From an uncultured Lachnospiraceae bacterium (GTDB lineage: Bacteria > Bacillota > Clostridia > Lachnospirales > Lachnospiraceae), in NCBI GenBank assembly GCA_900544685.1, contig UQWA01000035.1:1-22664 (forward strand): 22,664 bases of DNA, written 5' to 3'. The position numbers were made by a program, and so were the translations under genes. Below the pieces are notes generated by a model that saw nothing but the letters and a program-made list of their open reading frames with translations, searched no databases and had not been told where the DNA came from. Below, one piece after another: positions 7,608 to 15,835 of the stretch (positions are counted from its first letter, which is position 1; each line of letters starts with the position of its first letter).

Positions 7608-7646
7608 ATTATATTGTTTCCGTTCAGGAATACGGTCATATTCCTG
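7608..7646 (-). promoter_or_regulatory. -10 box and inverted-repeat operator candidate
   Basis: On the minus strand a perfect TATAAT (7613-7608) lies about 30 bases before the start of the secreted-protein gene, but no -35 box fits. An inverted repeat, CAGGAATA (7625-7632) and TATTCCTG (7639-7646) with a 6-base gap, covers the -35 position. This suggests a regulator site; no regulator can be named. Confidence 0.4.
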
Positions 7647-7683
7647 GTTACTGATTATCCGTTACTTTCTGTAGATTCTGTCA

Positions 7684-7717
7684 AAAATGCCCCGCAGATA
7701 CACCTGCAGGGCATTTT
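7684..7717 (-). terminator. intrinsic terminator after the upstream paralogue
   Basis: A 14-bp stem with one mismatch (7684-7697 with 7704-7717, GC-rich core GCCC/GGGC, 6-base loop) ends in T residues when read on the minus strand. It lies about 45 bases after the stop at 7762, so the two paralogues are mainly transcribed separately. Confidence 0.8.
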
Positions 7718-7761
7718 CTCAGGTGAATCGAGAATCGGTTCGCCCTTTTTATTTTCGTATG

Positions 7762-8547
7762 TTATTTAAAACGGCATTTGAAGGTATAAGCACCTGATGC
7801 CCCCCGTGTAGAACGGGTAACTTTTATGTAATAAGTGCCTGCTTTCAGTTTCAGTGGCTTTCCTGTCAGAGAATTCTTAATAAAACAGGTTCCATCTGTA
7901 TCCGGAGCCAATGTAATAGCTGTTACGCCTCTGATACTTGGTCCATATACCTGCAAACGGATATTTCCACTACAAAGAGTGGTTACATCAAAATAAAGCT
8001 TTTTATTTTTGGGAACTTTGATTTTAAACCAATCTGACTTCTTCTGGCTTTCTCCAATTGGAAGTACACCGGTTATTTTCTTTTTCTGAGAAATGGCATA
8101 TGCTTTTCCCTTGGATGCCCCTCCCTTATCAGACACTTTCAGGAAGCTCGCTGCCAGTGCATAAGTGGAATTGCCATTCGATTTCAAATAATAGGTTCCC
8201 TTTTTAATTCCACAATAAAGATATCTGTCTCCTGCAGAATCTACATAACTTTTGGCAAGTTCTTTTTTCTTACTGCTGCAAAGTGCAACGTTCATACTTC
8301 CTGTTCCCCAGGAATATGCCTTATTTCCGGCAATTACCAGAATTCCTGTTGATGGTACCTTAATCTTATGATATACCGTTCCGGTAAAGCCGTCCATCTG
8401 TTGGTATGCATAAACGCCTTTACTGTTTTTCTTCATTGTGACTGTTTTGCTGGCTGCCATTGCATTCATACCAAACAGAATGCTCAGTAACATAGTTAGT
8501 GCCAGCAGAGGCATCAGCCGACGCCAAATACTCTTTTCCTTTCTCAT
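7762..8547 (-). CDS. secreted lysine-rich protein, tandem paralogue
   Basis: The 261-residue exported protein has a signal peptide ending near residue 32 (LMPLLALTMLLSILFGMNAMA, then A-S). It is collinear with the gene at 6787-7578. Shared segments include GTVYHK near residue 57, NVALCSSKKKEL, GIKKGTYYLKSNGNSTY, KGKAY, KKSDWFKIKVPK, LQVYGP and LKAGTYYIKVTR. Two beta-rich halves of PPC-like character are likely; no enzyme motif is visible, so cell-surface or matrix binding is only a guess. The ATG at 8545-8547 follows AGGAGGG by about 7 bases. It is preceded by its own promoter and followed by a strong terminator, so it is probably a single-gene transcript. Confidence 0.85.
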   Translation of the reverse strand: MRKEKSIWRRLMPLLALTMLLSILFGMNAMAASKTVTMKKNSKGVYAYQQMDGFTGTVYHKIKVPSTGILVIAGNKAYSWGTGSMNVALCSSKKKELAKSYVDSAGDRYLYCGIKKGTYYLKSNGNSTYALAASFLKVSDKGGASKGKAYAISQKKKITGVLPIGESQKKSDWFKIKVPKNKKLYFDVTTLCSGNIRLQVYGPSIRGVTAITLAPDTDGTCFIKNSLTGKPLKLKAGTYYIKVTRSTRGASGAYTFKCRFK

Positions 8548-8582
8548 AACCTGTCCCTCCTGAATATGATCTTGTTATCTTT

Positions 8583-8611
8583 ATTCTATCTAACTTTTTT
8601 CGGAACTACAA
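8583..8611 (-). promoter_or_regulatory. promoter of the secreted-protein gene at 7762-8547
   Basis: On the minus strand TTGTAG (8611-8606), a 17-bp spacer and TAGAAT (8588-8583) make a plausible SigA promoter about 36 bases upstream of the ATG. Confidence 0.5.
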
Positions 8612-8641
8612 GTATTCTTTTTTTATTTTCCAGTCTCACAA

Positions 8642-9514
8642 TCACATTAAATTTGTTTCATCCGGCAGACGGAAGCCTTCTCCAATCACTTCATTTGATT
8701 CCACTACGATCACAAAGGCACGTTCATCAATTTCATGTACCCGCTTACGGATCAGATACATCTCCTTGCCGCTGCTGGCACACATGACAACTTCCTTTTT
8801 CTCACCGGTATAGCCGCCATATCCTTGCAGAATGGTAGAACCTCGATCCACCAGTTTATCAATCTCATCCACAATTTCCTGCGTATGATCCGATATAATC
8901 AACGTTAATTTTCCGGAATTTGTTCCACTGATCAGTTTATCCAGTACAATCGAATACAGATAATTCAACAGCAGCCCATAGATCATACTGTCGATACCAC
9001 TTCCGATCGCAATGACACTAGAAAGAATTACCATCGCATCCATTACAAATGCTATTTTTCCCAAAGACAGATGTGGGCGATAGTATTTTACAGCCATCAT
9101 AATAAAATCAAATCCACCGGTGGATGAACCTCTCATAAAAATAATGGCATATCCGATACCAAGTAAAACACCGGTACAAATGGCCGCCAAAATCAAGTCT
9201 CCCTGATACAGCGGCAGGTGCGGTCCAAGGATATCCATAACTGCAGATGTAATCAACGTAGATCTCAGGGATTTCAGGTAAAACTGTTTTCCCAGAGTCT
9301 TATAACAGCAGATAATGATCGGAATGTTCAGAATCACTGTCAGAGCACCTACCGGCAGCCCGAATAACTGATAGAAGATCAGCGCCACTCCGGATACTCC
9401 TGTCATTGGGAAATCTGCCGGTACTGCAAAGCTATAGGTTGCAATCGTCAGTAAAATTCCACCCAGAATATCCACCAGCACATCCACGCTGATTCTTTTT
9501 ACATTTTCCTTCAT
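8642..9514 (-). CDS. YitT family membrane protein (DUF2179 domain at C-terminus)
   Basis: The 290-residue membrane protein has five to six hydrophobic segments (about residues 10-195) including the family-typical GGILLTIATYSFAVPADFPM, TGVSGVALIFY and RGSSTGGFDFI. A soluble C-terminal domain of DUF2179 type follows (about 205-285: GKLTLIISDHTQEIVDEI, RGSTILQGYGGYTG, VMCASSGKEMYLIRK). The family is widespread in Firmicutes; its transport role is not settled. The ATG at 9512-9514 has GGAGGA just upstream; another ATG four codons earlier (9524-9526) overlaps that site and lacks its own. The gap to the preceding pfkB-family gene is 23 bases, so it is probably the last gene of the topB-aminopeptidase-pfkB-yitT operon. 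Confidence 0.92.
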   Translation of the reverse strand: MKENVKRISVDVLVDILGGILLTIATYSFAVPADFPMTGVSGVALIFYQLFGLPVGALTVILNIPIIICCYKTLGKQFYLKSLRSTLITSAVMDILGPHLPLYQGDLILAAICTGVLLGIGYAIIFMRGSSTGGFDFIMMAVKYYRPHLSLGKIAFVMDAMVILSSVIAIGSGIDSMIYGLLLNYLYSIVLDKLISGTNSGKLTLIISDHTQEIVDEIDKLVDRGSTILQGYGGYTGEKKEVVMCASSGKEMYLIRKRVHEIDERAFVIVVESNEVIGEGFRLPDETNLM

Positions 9515-9537
9515 GTCATCCTCCATATCGCATGTCT

Positions 9538-10452
9538 TTATATTCTTTCAATCTGAATTCGTTTTTCCAGACGTCTGATTTCATCCCGATGTGCCGTCCC
9601 ATAGGTAAATGCCGTTGCTGTTCCTGCTGCAGCCGCCAGTCTGAGCGCTTCTTCATAAGAATGCGCCGGCTCCCAGCCTGCCAGAAAACCTGCCACCGAA
9701 GAATCCCCTGCACCGACGGTATTGACTGTTTTTCCTTTCACACCTTTTGCATAGAGGGCAGTCTTCTCTTCCGTCAACAGCAGCATGCCTTCCGCGCCCA
9801 TAGATACCAGTACATTAGCAGCTCCCATATGCTGCAGTTCTCTTGCATAGTATCTGACTTCTCCCAGTGTTTTTATACGAACTGTGAACAAGTCTTCCAG
9901 TTCTTCCAGATTCGGTTTGATCAGAAACGGGTGAAACGGCAGTGTTTTCTGCAGCTCTTTTCCTGTCACGTCCACCACAGGACGGATCTGTAAGTCTGAC
10001 AGACTCTTCAGGATATATTCATATGCCCCCTTCACGCCGGATGGCACATTTCCTGACAGCACCAGCATATCCAGATCCGGCAGCTCCCGCAGCTTACTGC
10101 AGAGCCTGTCCAGATCTGCAAAAGTTAAAACCGGACCTATACCGTTGATCTCTGTTTCTTTCTGTGAGCTGACCTTGGTATTGATTCTGGTAAATCCATT
10201 GTCTACAAACAGGAAATGGTCTTTCAGGTTCCGTTCTGCCAGCATAGCTTCGTATGCCTTTCCCGTTGTCCCTGCCAGAAATCCGCTGACACAGGTATCC
10301 ACATCCAGTTCTGTCAGTACGAGGGATACATTTACCCCTTTTCCTCCTGGGAAAACAGCCTCTTCTGATACCCTGTTCAGGCTGCCTGCCCTGAACTCCT
10401 CTACCTTTACCACACAGTCAATTGCCGGATTTAATGTTACCGTTGCGATCAT
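9538..10452 (-). CDS. 1-phosphofructokinase-type PfkB sugar kinase
   Basis: The 304-residue cytoplasmic kinase is of the ribokinase/PfkB family. It most resembles 1-phosphofructokinase (fructose 1-phosphate to fructose 1,6-bisphosphate), though tagatose-6-phosphate kinase is close. The N-terminus MIATVTLNPAIDCVV is typical of the FruK/LacC group, followed by the substrate-side FPGGKGVNVS (residues 34-43). FLIKPN is near 176-181, and the anion hole and catalytic base lie in GAGDS (D250). Length is normal. The start follows AGGGGTG. It sits 14 bases after the aminopeptidase gene and 23 bases before the YitT gene. No PTS fructose transporter or FruR-type regulator is beside it, which is unusual for fruK, so the substrate cannot be fixed from context. 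Confidence 0.9.
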   Translation of the reverse strand: MIATVTLNPAIDCVVKVEEFRAGSLNRVSEEAVFPGGKGVNVSLVLTELDVDTCVSGFLAGTTGKAYEAMLAERNLKDHFLFVDNGFTRINTKVSSQKETEINGIGPVLTFADLDRLCSKLRELPDLDMLVLSGNVPSGVKGAYEYILKSLSDLQIRPVVDVTGKELQKTLPFHPFLIKPNLEELEDLFTVRIKTLGEVRYYARELQHMGAANVLVSMGAEGMLLLTEEKTALYAKGVKGKTVNTVGAGDSSVAGFLAGWEPAHSYEEALRLAAAAGTATAFTYGTAHRDEIRRLEKRIQIERI

Positions 10453-10466
10453 TTTATCACCCCTTC

Positions 10467-11807
10467 TCAGAACAGTAATTCCGCTACATTACTCAGATAA
10501 AACAGTCTGGTTGCCCGGATCAGATACCAGGTATCCTTCACGCCTGCCGTCTCATAGACCGAATGCATGGCAAGCTGTGGCAGCCCGATATCTACCGTAT
10601 TCATCGGTGTCTGCGTATTGGCAATGTTGCCAAGTGTGGAACCGCCCAGCATGTCAGACCGGTTAAAAAAGTCCTGCACCGGTACGCCTGCTGCCTCGCA
10701 AATGGTACGGTAAACGGCTGCTGATACCGCATCCGTAGTATATTTCTGATTGGCACTGTGCTTGATCACAATCCCTTCATTCACATATGGATGATTGGTC
10801 GGATCTGTCTTATCTGCATAATTTGGATGCAGCGCATGGGCATTGTCCGCAGATACCATAAAACTTCCCGCCAGCATCTGAAGATAGGTTTCCTCATTTC
10901 CTCCTGTTGCCAGATTAATTCTCATAAGAACATCCTTTAAAAATGTAGATGCGGCTCCCTGCTTAGTTCCGCTTCCCACTTCTTCGTTATCTAGCATACA
11001 GTATGCCGGAACTGCACTGGTTTTTTCCTCCGGTGACTGTACTTCTTCTACTTCACACTGTCCGGCTTCCAGGAATCCTTTCAGTCCGGCAAATGCACAC
11101 TGCAGGTCATCCAGGCGTCCGCAGGATACGAATTCCTCCTGTGCTCCCCAGATGCTTGCCTGGGAACGGCTGTAAAGGAACAGATCCTGTGCCAGAATAT
11201 CTTCTTCCTTCACTCCTGCTGCCTGTGCAATGATCGTCTTAAACTGACCTTTTTCACAGCCACATGCCATCAGCGGGAGCATGTCCTTCTGCGCATTATA
11301 GTGGTATCCCTCATTCACTTCCCGGTTCATATGAATGGCAAGGCTAGGAATCATCAGCAGATCCCGATCCACGTTTACCAGCCTGGATACAATCTTTTTC
11401 TTTCCGTCTTCTGTGGTTTCTCTCACCATAATTCTTCCTGACACGGAAAGTGGACGGTCAAACCATGGTGCCATCAACATACCACCGTATTTCTCCACAT
11501 TTAATTTTACATAATGATTGTCTACCACTATCTCTGGATTTTCTTTGATCTTGAAAGACGGTGAATCACTGTGGCTTGCCATCACCTGATAGCCGGAAAG
11601 TTTTCCTTCCGGAATCCGGAATGCAATCACTGCAGAGTCATTTCTGGTTACATAGTAGCCTTTTCCGCTCTCCAGCTTCCAGCTTTTTCTCTCTGTTAAT
11701 TCTTCATATCCACTTTCCTTCAGCCGTGAAACAACTGCTGCTGCTGCATGGAAAGCATCTGGGCTTTCTTTGATAAACTGTATCAATTCTTCCGCTGTTT
11801 TCTTCAT
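10467..11807 (-). CDS. apeB: M18 family aminopeptidase
   Basis: The 446-residue metallo-aminopeptidase is of peptidase family M18 (two metal ions, cytoplasmic, removing N-terminal residues, often acidic ones). Metal and catalytic motifs are intact: H79-S80-D81 (MASHSDSP), the GRLDD aspartates (about 232-234), DNEEVGSG with E275/E276, SADNAHALHPNY (D321) and the final histidine in LPQLAMHS. GGSTLG lies before it. The length matches bacterial M18 enzymes. The ATG follows GAGGATGAG. It lies 23 bases after topB and 14 bases before the pfkB-family gene, so it is probably cotranscribed with both. The symbol follows common use for bacterial M18 enzymes. Confidence 0.95.
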   Translation of the reverse strand: MKKTAEELIQFIKESPDAFHAAAAVVSRLKESGYEELTERKSWKLESGKGYYVTRNDSAVIAFRIPEGKLSGYQVMASHSDSPSFKIKENPEIVVDNHYVKLNVEKYGGMLMAPWFDRPLSVSGRIMVRETTEDGKKKIVSRLVNVDRDLLMIPSLAIHMNREVNEGYHYNAQKDMLPLMACGCEKGQFKTIIAQAAGVKEEDILAQDLFLYSRSQASIWGAQEEFVSCGRLDDLQCAFAGLKGFLEAGQCEVEEVQSPEEKTSAVPAYCMLDNEEVGSGTKQGAASTFLKDVLMRINLATGGNEETYLQMLAGSFMVSADNAHALHPNYADKTDPTNHPYVNEGIVIKHSANQKYTTDAVSAAVYRTICEAAGVPVQDFFNRSDMLGGSTLGNIANTQTPMNTVDIGLPQLAMHSVYETAGVKDTWYLIRATRLFYLSNVAELLF

Positions 11808-11830
11808 GCTCTCATCCTCTTCGTTCTTTT

Positions 11831-14023
11831 CTATTTGTCCAGTTTGATTCCCGCCAGTGCCTGTGCAAATGCATTATTCACCGGCTCCTGTGCTTCTTTT
11901 TTCTGCTTATTCAGATAACGCTGTACATCTTTCTTGCTGACTCCTGCGCCCTCTTTTTCTCTCCTCGCCTGAAAAGCGGACAGGCGTTCTTTGTATCCAC
12001 ATTTGCAGATAAAAGTCTTCTCTCCGCCTTTTTCATACATCTCCATCTTCTTATGACAGTTCGGACAGCGGGCATTGGTAACTCTGGAAATCACTTCCCG
12101 GTGTCCACACTCACGATCCTGGCACACCAGCATCTTTGCCTGCTTGCCATTTACCGCAAGCATACGTTTTCCACACACCGGACACTTATGACTTGTCAGA
12201 TTATCATGACGGAATACTCCGTCGTCTTCCTTGATTTCTTCCACAATCTCCCTTGTATAGGCATCAATCTCCTTCATAAAAGCATCCCGCTTCATTTCTC
12301 CTTTGGCGATTCTGGACAGCTTCATCTCCCAGTCTGCGGTCAGCTCCGGTTTCTTCAGGTCTTCTGGCACCAGTGACAACAGCTGTCTCGCTTTTCCGGT
12401 AAGATGGATCTCGTTTCCACGCTTTTCCATCAGAAAGCTGTTGAAAAGTTTTTCAATAATATCTGCACGGGTTGCCACTGTTCCAAGACCACCGGTTTCT
12501 CCCAGTGTCTTCACCATCTGTGCATCCCGGCTGTCCATATATTTTACCGGATTTTCCATGGCTGACAGAAGAGTCGCCTCTGTAAAATATGCCGGCGGCT
12601 TCGTCTTTCCCTTTGTCAGCTCTGCCTTCCGGATCTCTCTGCGATCTCCCTTCTTTATAGATGGCAAATTCTGTTCTTTCAATACATCTTCCCTGTCGTC
12701 TTCCTCTTCCTGCTGGCGGTCATAAACCACTCTCCAGCCCTGATCCAGCATTACTTTTCCCTTCGCCGCAAAAGTCTGTCCTGCTGCCTCGCCTTTTAAT
12801 GAGGTTTGCATATAGACGCACGGTGGATACAGAACACTTAAGAAACGGCGTACTACCAGATCATAAATCCGGCGTTCTTCTGTACTCATCTTCTCCATCT
12901 GTACAAACTGCTCTGTCGGAATGATCGCATGATGGTCACTGACTTTTTTATCATCCACAAAGTTCTTATTTAACCGCAGTGGCTGCATAATCAGGCTTCC
13001 TGCCAGCTTCTTATATGGTCCGATGCTGATGGCACGGAGACGTTCTTTGATGGTCTCTGCCACGTCTTTTGATATATATCTGGAATCCGTACGTGGATAT
13101 GTTAGGACTTTATGGTGCTCATAAAGCTGCTGCATAATATTCAGCGTCTGTTTAGCTGAGTAGCCAAACATGCGGCTGGCGTCTCTCTGCAATTCTGTCA
13201 GGTCATACAATCCCGGAGACAATACACTGCTTTTATTCTCTTTTACTTCCGTGACAGTAAGCTGTCTCCCTTTCAGATCCCCCAACAGTTTTTCTGCACG
13301 ATCTCTGGCAAAGGTACGATAGCTTCCGCTTTTCTCATCCTGCCATGTCCAGCGGATCTGTCCGTCCTGAATCTGAACACCATAGTATTCCTGTGGCTGG
13401 AAGTCACGAATCTGCTGCTCTCTTCTGGCAATCATAGCAAGGGTTGGTGTCTGAACTCTTCCACAGGATAACTGGGCATTATGTTTACATGTCAGTGCTC
13501 TGGTTCCGTTCATTCCCACCAGCCAGTCTGCCTCTGCACGGCAGACCGCCGCTTCATACAGATGCTGGTATTTCCTTCCGTCAGACAAATGTGCAAATCC
13601 TTCTTTGATGGCCTTATCTGTGACAGATGAGATCCACAGCCGCTTTATCGGCTTATGGCAGCCGGCTTTTTCCAGAATCCATCTGGCTACCAGTTCCCCT
13701 TCTCTTCCCGCATCAGTGGCAATAATCACTTCCCCGATATCCTTCCGGTACAGTTGGGTCTTCACCGTCTGATACTGCTTCGCAGTCTGACGGATTACCA
13801 CAAGCTGCATCTTCTCCGGCATCATCGGCAGTGTTGCCATATCCCATTTCTGATACTTTTTGTCATATTCTTCCGGGTCTGCCAGAGTTACCAGATGCCC
13901 CAGTGCCCAGGTAACCACATATTTGTCCCCCTCCAGTGCTCCGCCGGAAGGCTTGCTGCAATGCAGTACTCTTGCGATATCCCGTCCTACCGATGGTTTT
14001 TCTGCTATTACCAGTGATTTCAT
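11831..14023 (-). CDS. topB: DNA topoisomerase III
   Basis: The 730-residue type IA topoisomerase relaxes and decatenates DNA through a transient 5'-phosphotyrosine link. The toprim domain is at the N-terminus (IAEKPSVGRDIARVL with E8; IATDAGREGELVARW with D104 and E108, the Firmicutes TopB form). The catalytic tyrosine is Y309 in VLTYPRTDSRY. Two C-terminal zinc ribbons follow (CPVCGKRM to CQDRECG; CPNCHKKM to CKCG), then a lysine-rich tail. The length is normal for Firmicutes TopB. The ATG at 14021-14023 follows AAAGGAGAG. It heads the run topB-apeB-pfkB-yitT, separated from the small genes upstream by a hairpin (14060-14094). It looks chromosomal rather than plasmid-borne, since no conjugation genes accompany it. 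Confidence 0.96.
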   Translation of the reverse strand: MKSLVIAEKPSVGRDIARVLHCSKPSGGALEGDKYVVTWALGHLVTLADPEEYDKKYQKWDMATLPMMPEKMQLVVIRQTAKQYQTVKTQLYRKDIGEVIIATDAGREGELVARWILEKAGCHKPIKRLWISSVTDKAIKEGFAHLSDGRKYQHLYEAAVCRAEADWLVGMNGTRALTCKHNAQLSCGRVQTPTLAMIARREQQIRDFQPQEYYGVQIQDGQIRWTWQDEKSGSYRTFARDRAEKLLGDLKGRQLTVTEVKENKSSVLSPGLYDLTELQRDASRMFGYSAKQTLNIMQQLYEHHKVLTYPRTDSRYISKDVAETIKERLRAISIGPYKKLAGSLIMQPLRLNKNFVDDKKVSDHHAIIPTEQFVQMEKMSTEERRIYDLVVRRFLSVLYPPCVYMQTSLKGEAAGQTFAAKGKVMLDQGWRVVYDRQQEEEDDREDVLKEQNLPSIKKGDRREIRKAELTKGKTKPPAYFTEATLLSAMENPVKYMDSRDAQMVKTLGETGGLGTVATRADIIEKLFNSFLMEKRGNEIHLTGKARQLLSLVPEDLKKPELTADWEMKLSRIAKGEMKRDAFMKEIDAYTREIVEEIKEDDGVFRHDNLTSHKCPVCGKRMLAVNGKQAKMLVCQDRECGHREVISRVTNARCPNCHKKMEMYEKGGEKTFICKCGYKERLSAFQARREKEGAGVSKKDVQRYLNKQKKEAQEPVNNAFAQALAGIKLDK

Positions 14024-14059
14024 GATACTCTCCTTTGATTTTTACCAATTTTATGACAG

Positions 14060-14094
14060 AAAGGCTGCTACAGAAAAACAATGCAGCAGCCTTT
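14060..14094. terminator. 10-bp stem-loop, intrinsic terminator candidate
   Basis: AAAGGCTGCT (14060-14069) pairs perfectly with AGCAGCCTTT (14085-14094) around a 15-base loop. Only a modest T-tract (TTTCTGT) follows on the minus strand, so some readthrough into topB is possible. The T-rich flank is better on the plus strand, where no gene needs it. Confidence 0.6.
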
Positions 14095-14104
14095 TGGTTT
14101 TCTT

Positions 14105-14620
14105 TTATGATACCAGGGTTCCCATCTTGAAGGATTCGATTGCCAGTTCCACCACCTGCGGATTGCATTCCCGGTATTTAAAATAATAAAACAGTAAATT
14201 TATGTATTCGTCCAGCCTGGACTGATTCTCACTTCCTACGAATCTCTTTTCTCCACACAGGAGACATTCATTCAACATCAGGAATGTGGCAAACCGCTCA
14301 TTTACATAAATGTCTTTTTCATCTTCTGTATAGTGCAGGAACTGGAGTGGTTTTCTTCTCACAATCCATGCAATCAGATAGGCAAAGCTCTTTTCAGTGC
14401 GAATCCACTCAATGCCATGAAAATCCTTCAATCGGAACAGATCTGCATAGTAATCCAGAATCAGGCTGAACAAGATACGTTCATTGCATTCCACGTTTCC
14501 TTCATATCCTGCTTCTTCTATAAAATGATTGGCAGAAGCCAGAACTTCTGTATACTTTTCATGCAGTCTGTCTTCTCCGATCTTTTCTATCATATCTTCG
14601 TAACTGTATTCGCAGTTCAT
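14105..14620 (-). CDS. hypothetical helical protein, third gene of the alarmone-synthetase cluster
   Basis: The 171-residue product is of a family I do not recognise. It is acidic, mostly helical, with leucine/tyrosine-rich segments (LFSLILDYYADLFRL, FAYLIAWIVRR, EYINLLFYYFKYREC) and one CxxC pair (ECLLCGEKRF) that could bind a metal or be chance. No signal peptide is present. The ATG at 14618-14620 is chosen because it overlaps the TGA of the preceding 83-residue gene in the classic ATGA arrangement, indicating translational coupling; an ATG seven codons upstream would lie deeper inside that gene. AAGGGAAG is the probable ribosome site. The linkage to a RelA/SpoT-domain gene two genes upstream suggests a shared function, but no role can be assigned. 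Confidence 0.75.
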   Translation of the reverse strand: MNCEYSYEDMIEKIGEDRLHEKYTEVLASANHFIEEAGYEGNVECNERILFSLILDYYADLFRLKDFHGIEWIRTEKSFAYLIAWIVRRKPLQFLHYTEDEKDIYVNERFATFLMLNECLLCGEKRFVGSENQSRLDEYINLLFYYFKYRECNPQVVELAIESFKMGTLVS

Positions 14621-14868
14621 TCTTGTGCTTCCCTTTTCCATTCTTTTAATAACTTCAGTTCGTCGAACTGCTCATGATGGTTCATAACCATCACACCCAT
14701 ATCAGATTCCATATTATAACGCAGATTAGAATAATAGACAGCCTGTCGTTCTTCCGCAAAATCATACGCAGGGCTTGGCAGTTTCTCCATCTGATATTCT
14801 CCGCTCAGTGCCTCATTCAGCAGTTCCCTGAAGTGGCTCTGACGCCCCTGATTCTTTCTACTTTGCAT
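14617..14868 (-). CDS. small hypothetical protein between the synthetase and the 171-residue gene
   Basis: The 83-residue product is of an unknown family and is charged (basic N-terminus QSRKNQGRQSHFREL; acidic and helical C-terminus HEQFDELKLLKEWKREAQE), probably cytoplasmic. Its ATG at 14866-14868 lies 11 bases inside the end of the RelA/SpoT-domain gene and is preceded by AAGGG. Its stop overlaps the next start by four bases. Overlap on both sides supports a real gene despite its size. In toxic small alarmone synthetase systems a small neighbour acts as antitoxin; that idea is only positional here. Confidence 0.7.
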   Translation of the reverse strand: MQSRKNQGRQSHFRELLNEALSGEYQMEKLPSPAYDFAEERQAVYYSNLRYNMESDMGVMVMNHHEQFDELKLLKEWKREAQE

Positions 14869-15760
14869 ACTTTTTTTCCCTTCGAAGTATCACAGAATTC
14901 AGATAAGCAGCAGCATCTATGACCGTATCACTGCTCTTTTCCCGCAGTTCCTTTTCTTCCTTGCGCTCCGTTGTATCCGGCTGGGAAATATGGCGCCAGT
15001 CCGCATAAGTATCTCCGCTGTAATACTGTGCACAGTTCTCCCATCCCTGTTCCCCCATCTCAAAGCATGTGGATATGATCTCATCTATGGAATCCGCAAG
15101 CTGTGCCACGGTATTCGTATAACGCAGCAGAAAATGATTCTCATTGCGGTACGGATATTTGACTCTGTGGTCAAATTCTCCATATACTTCCTCTGCCAGG
15201 GTACGTACCTGCACCTCACAGAAATATTTTTCAAAACGAATAATATAATGCTGGGAACGGTATCCCCGATCCGTATGTTCCCGGTAGATCTTATCCCTAA
15301 AGATATCTCTGTCACCGTATCTCGTATAGGCTACCGGTGGTTCCGCCAGATAACATTCATCAGTGGCATTCGTCTGAAAACGTTCCGTAATCCAGTCAAA
15401 TACCCCTTCCCACTCTTCTTTTGCCAGAATCAGTACTCTTGCACCAACCAGATCCTGCACAATATCCAGATAATTATTCACGTTAATATTCAGGTACTTT
15501 TTATTCTGGTACTTGCCACGTTTTCGGATGATCTTTTCAATCAGATGTTTTGGATCTTTGGATCTTGTACGGATGGAATGAATCGGCATCTTCATTCCAT
15601 CCAGAAAATACTCTGCAAATCTGCTGCAGTATTCTTCTACTTCCGGCTGGCGTCTGCAGTAATCATCATAGATCTCTTCCAGTACTTCCCACTTCAGCCC
15701 GGAACATAAGAATTCCTGTTCTACCTTATACTCTTTAAAAAACTCTTCTTTATCAAGCAT
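14858..15760 (-). CDS. single-domain RelA/SpoT-type (p)ppGpp synthetase-like protein
   Basis: The 300-residue cytoplasmic protein has one RelA/SpoT nucleotidyltransferase domain (about residues 55-215), with no HD hydrolase and no TGS/ACT regulatory domains. Family residues are present: SIRTRSK (R64, K68), DLVGARVLI (Mg-binding D103), GYRSQH (166-171), EVQVRT (182-187) and EFDHRVKY (E195, H198). It is longer than RelQ/RelP (about 200-240 residues), with an N-terminal helical extension and a C-terminal helical tail (LADSIDEIISTCFEM). The ATG at 15758-15760 is chosen because AGAAGGACGG lies 8 bases upstream; two earlier ATGs have no ribosome site. It is 75 bases after glmS and overlaps the next gene. 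Predicted to make (p)ppGpp or a related pyrophosphorylated product; activity is inferred from conserved residues. Confidence 0.88.
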   Translation of the reverse strand: MLDKEEFFKEYKVEQEFLCSGLKWEVLEEIYDDYCRRQPEVEEYCSRFAEYFLDGMKMPIHSIRTRSKDPKHLIEKIIRKRGKYQNKKYLNINVNNYLDIVQDLVGARVLILAKEEWEGVFDWITERFQTNATDECYLAEPPVAYTRYGDRDIFRDKIYREHTDRGYRSQHYIIRFEKYFCEVQVRTLAEEVYGEFDHRVKYPYRNENHFLLRYTNTVAQLADSIDEIISTCFEMGEQGWENCAQYYSGDTYADWRHISQPDTTERKEEKELREKSSDTVIDAAAYLNSVILRREKKYAK

Positions 15761-15835
15761 ACTATCCGTCCTTCTCATTCCATATTCTGGCAGGACGTCC
15801 ATGCAGGTCAGATGAAGTTCTCCTCGTACCTGCTA

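Noticed and set aside
13655..14186. Plus-strand open frames opposite topB and its upstream region
   Set aside because: Antisense shadows of topB coding sequence with no ribosome site or protein-family features.
15761..15802. Earlier ATG starts for the RelA/SpoT-type gene
   Set aside because: Neither has a ribosome site, while the ATG at 15760 follows AGAAGGA at good spacing.
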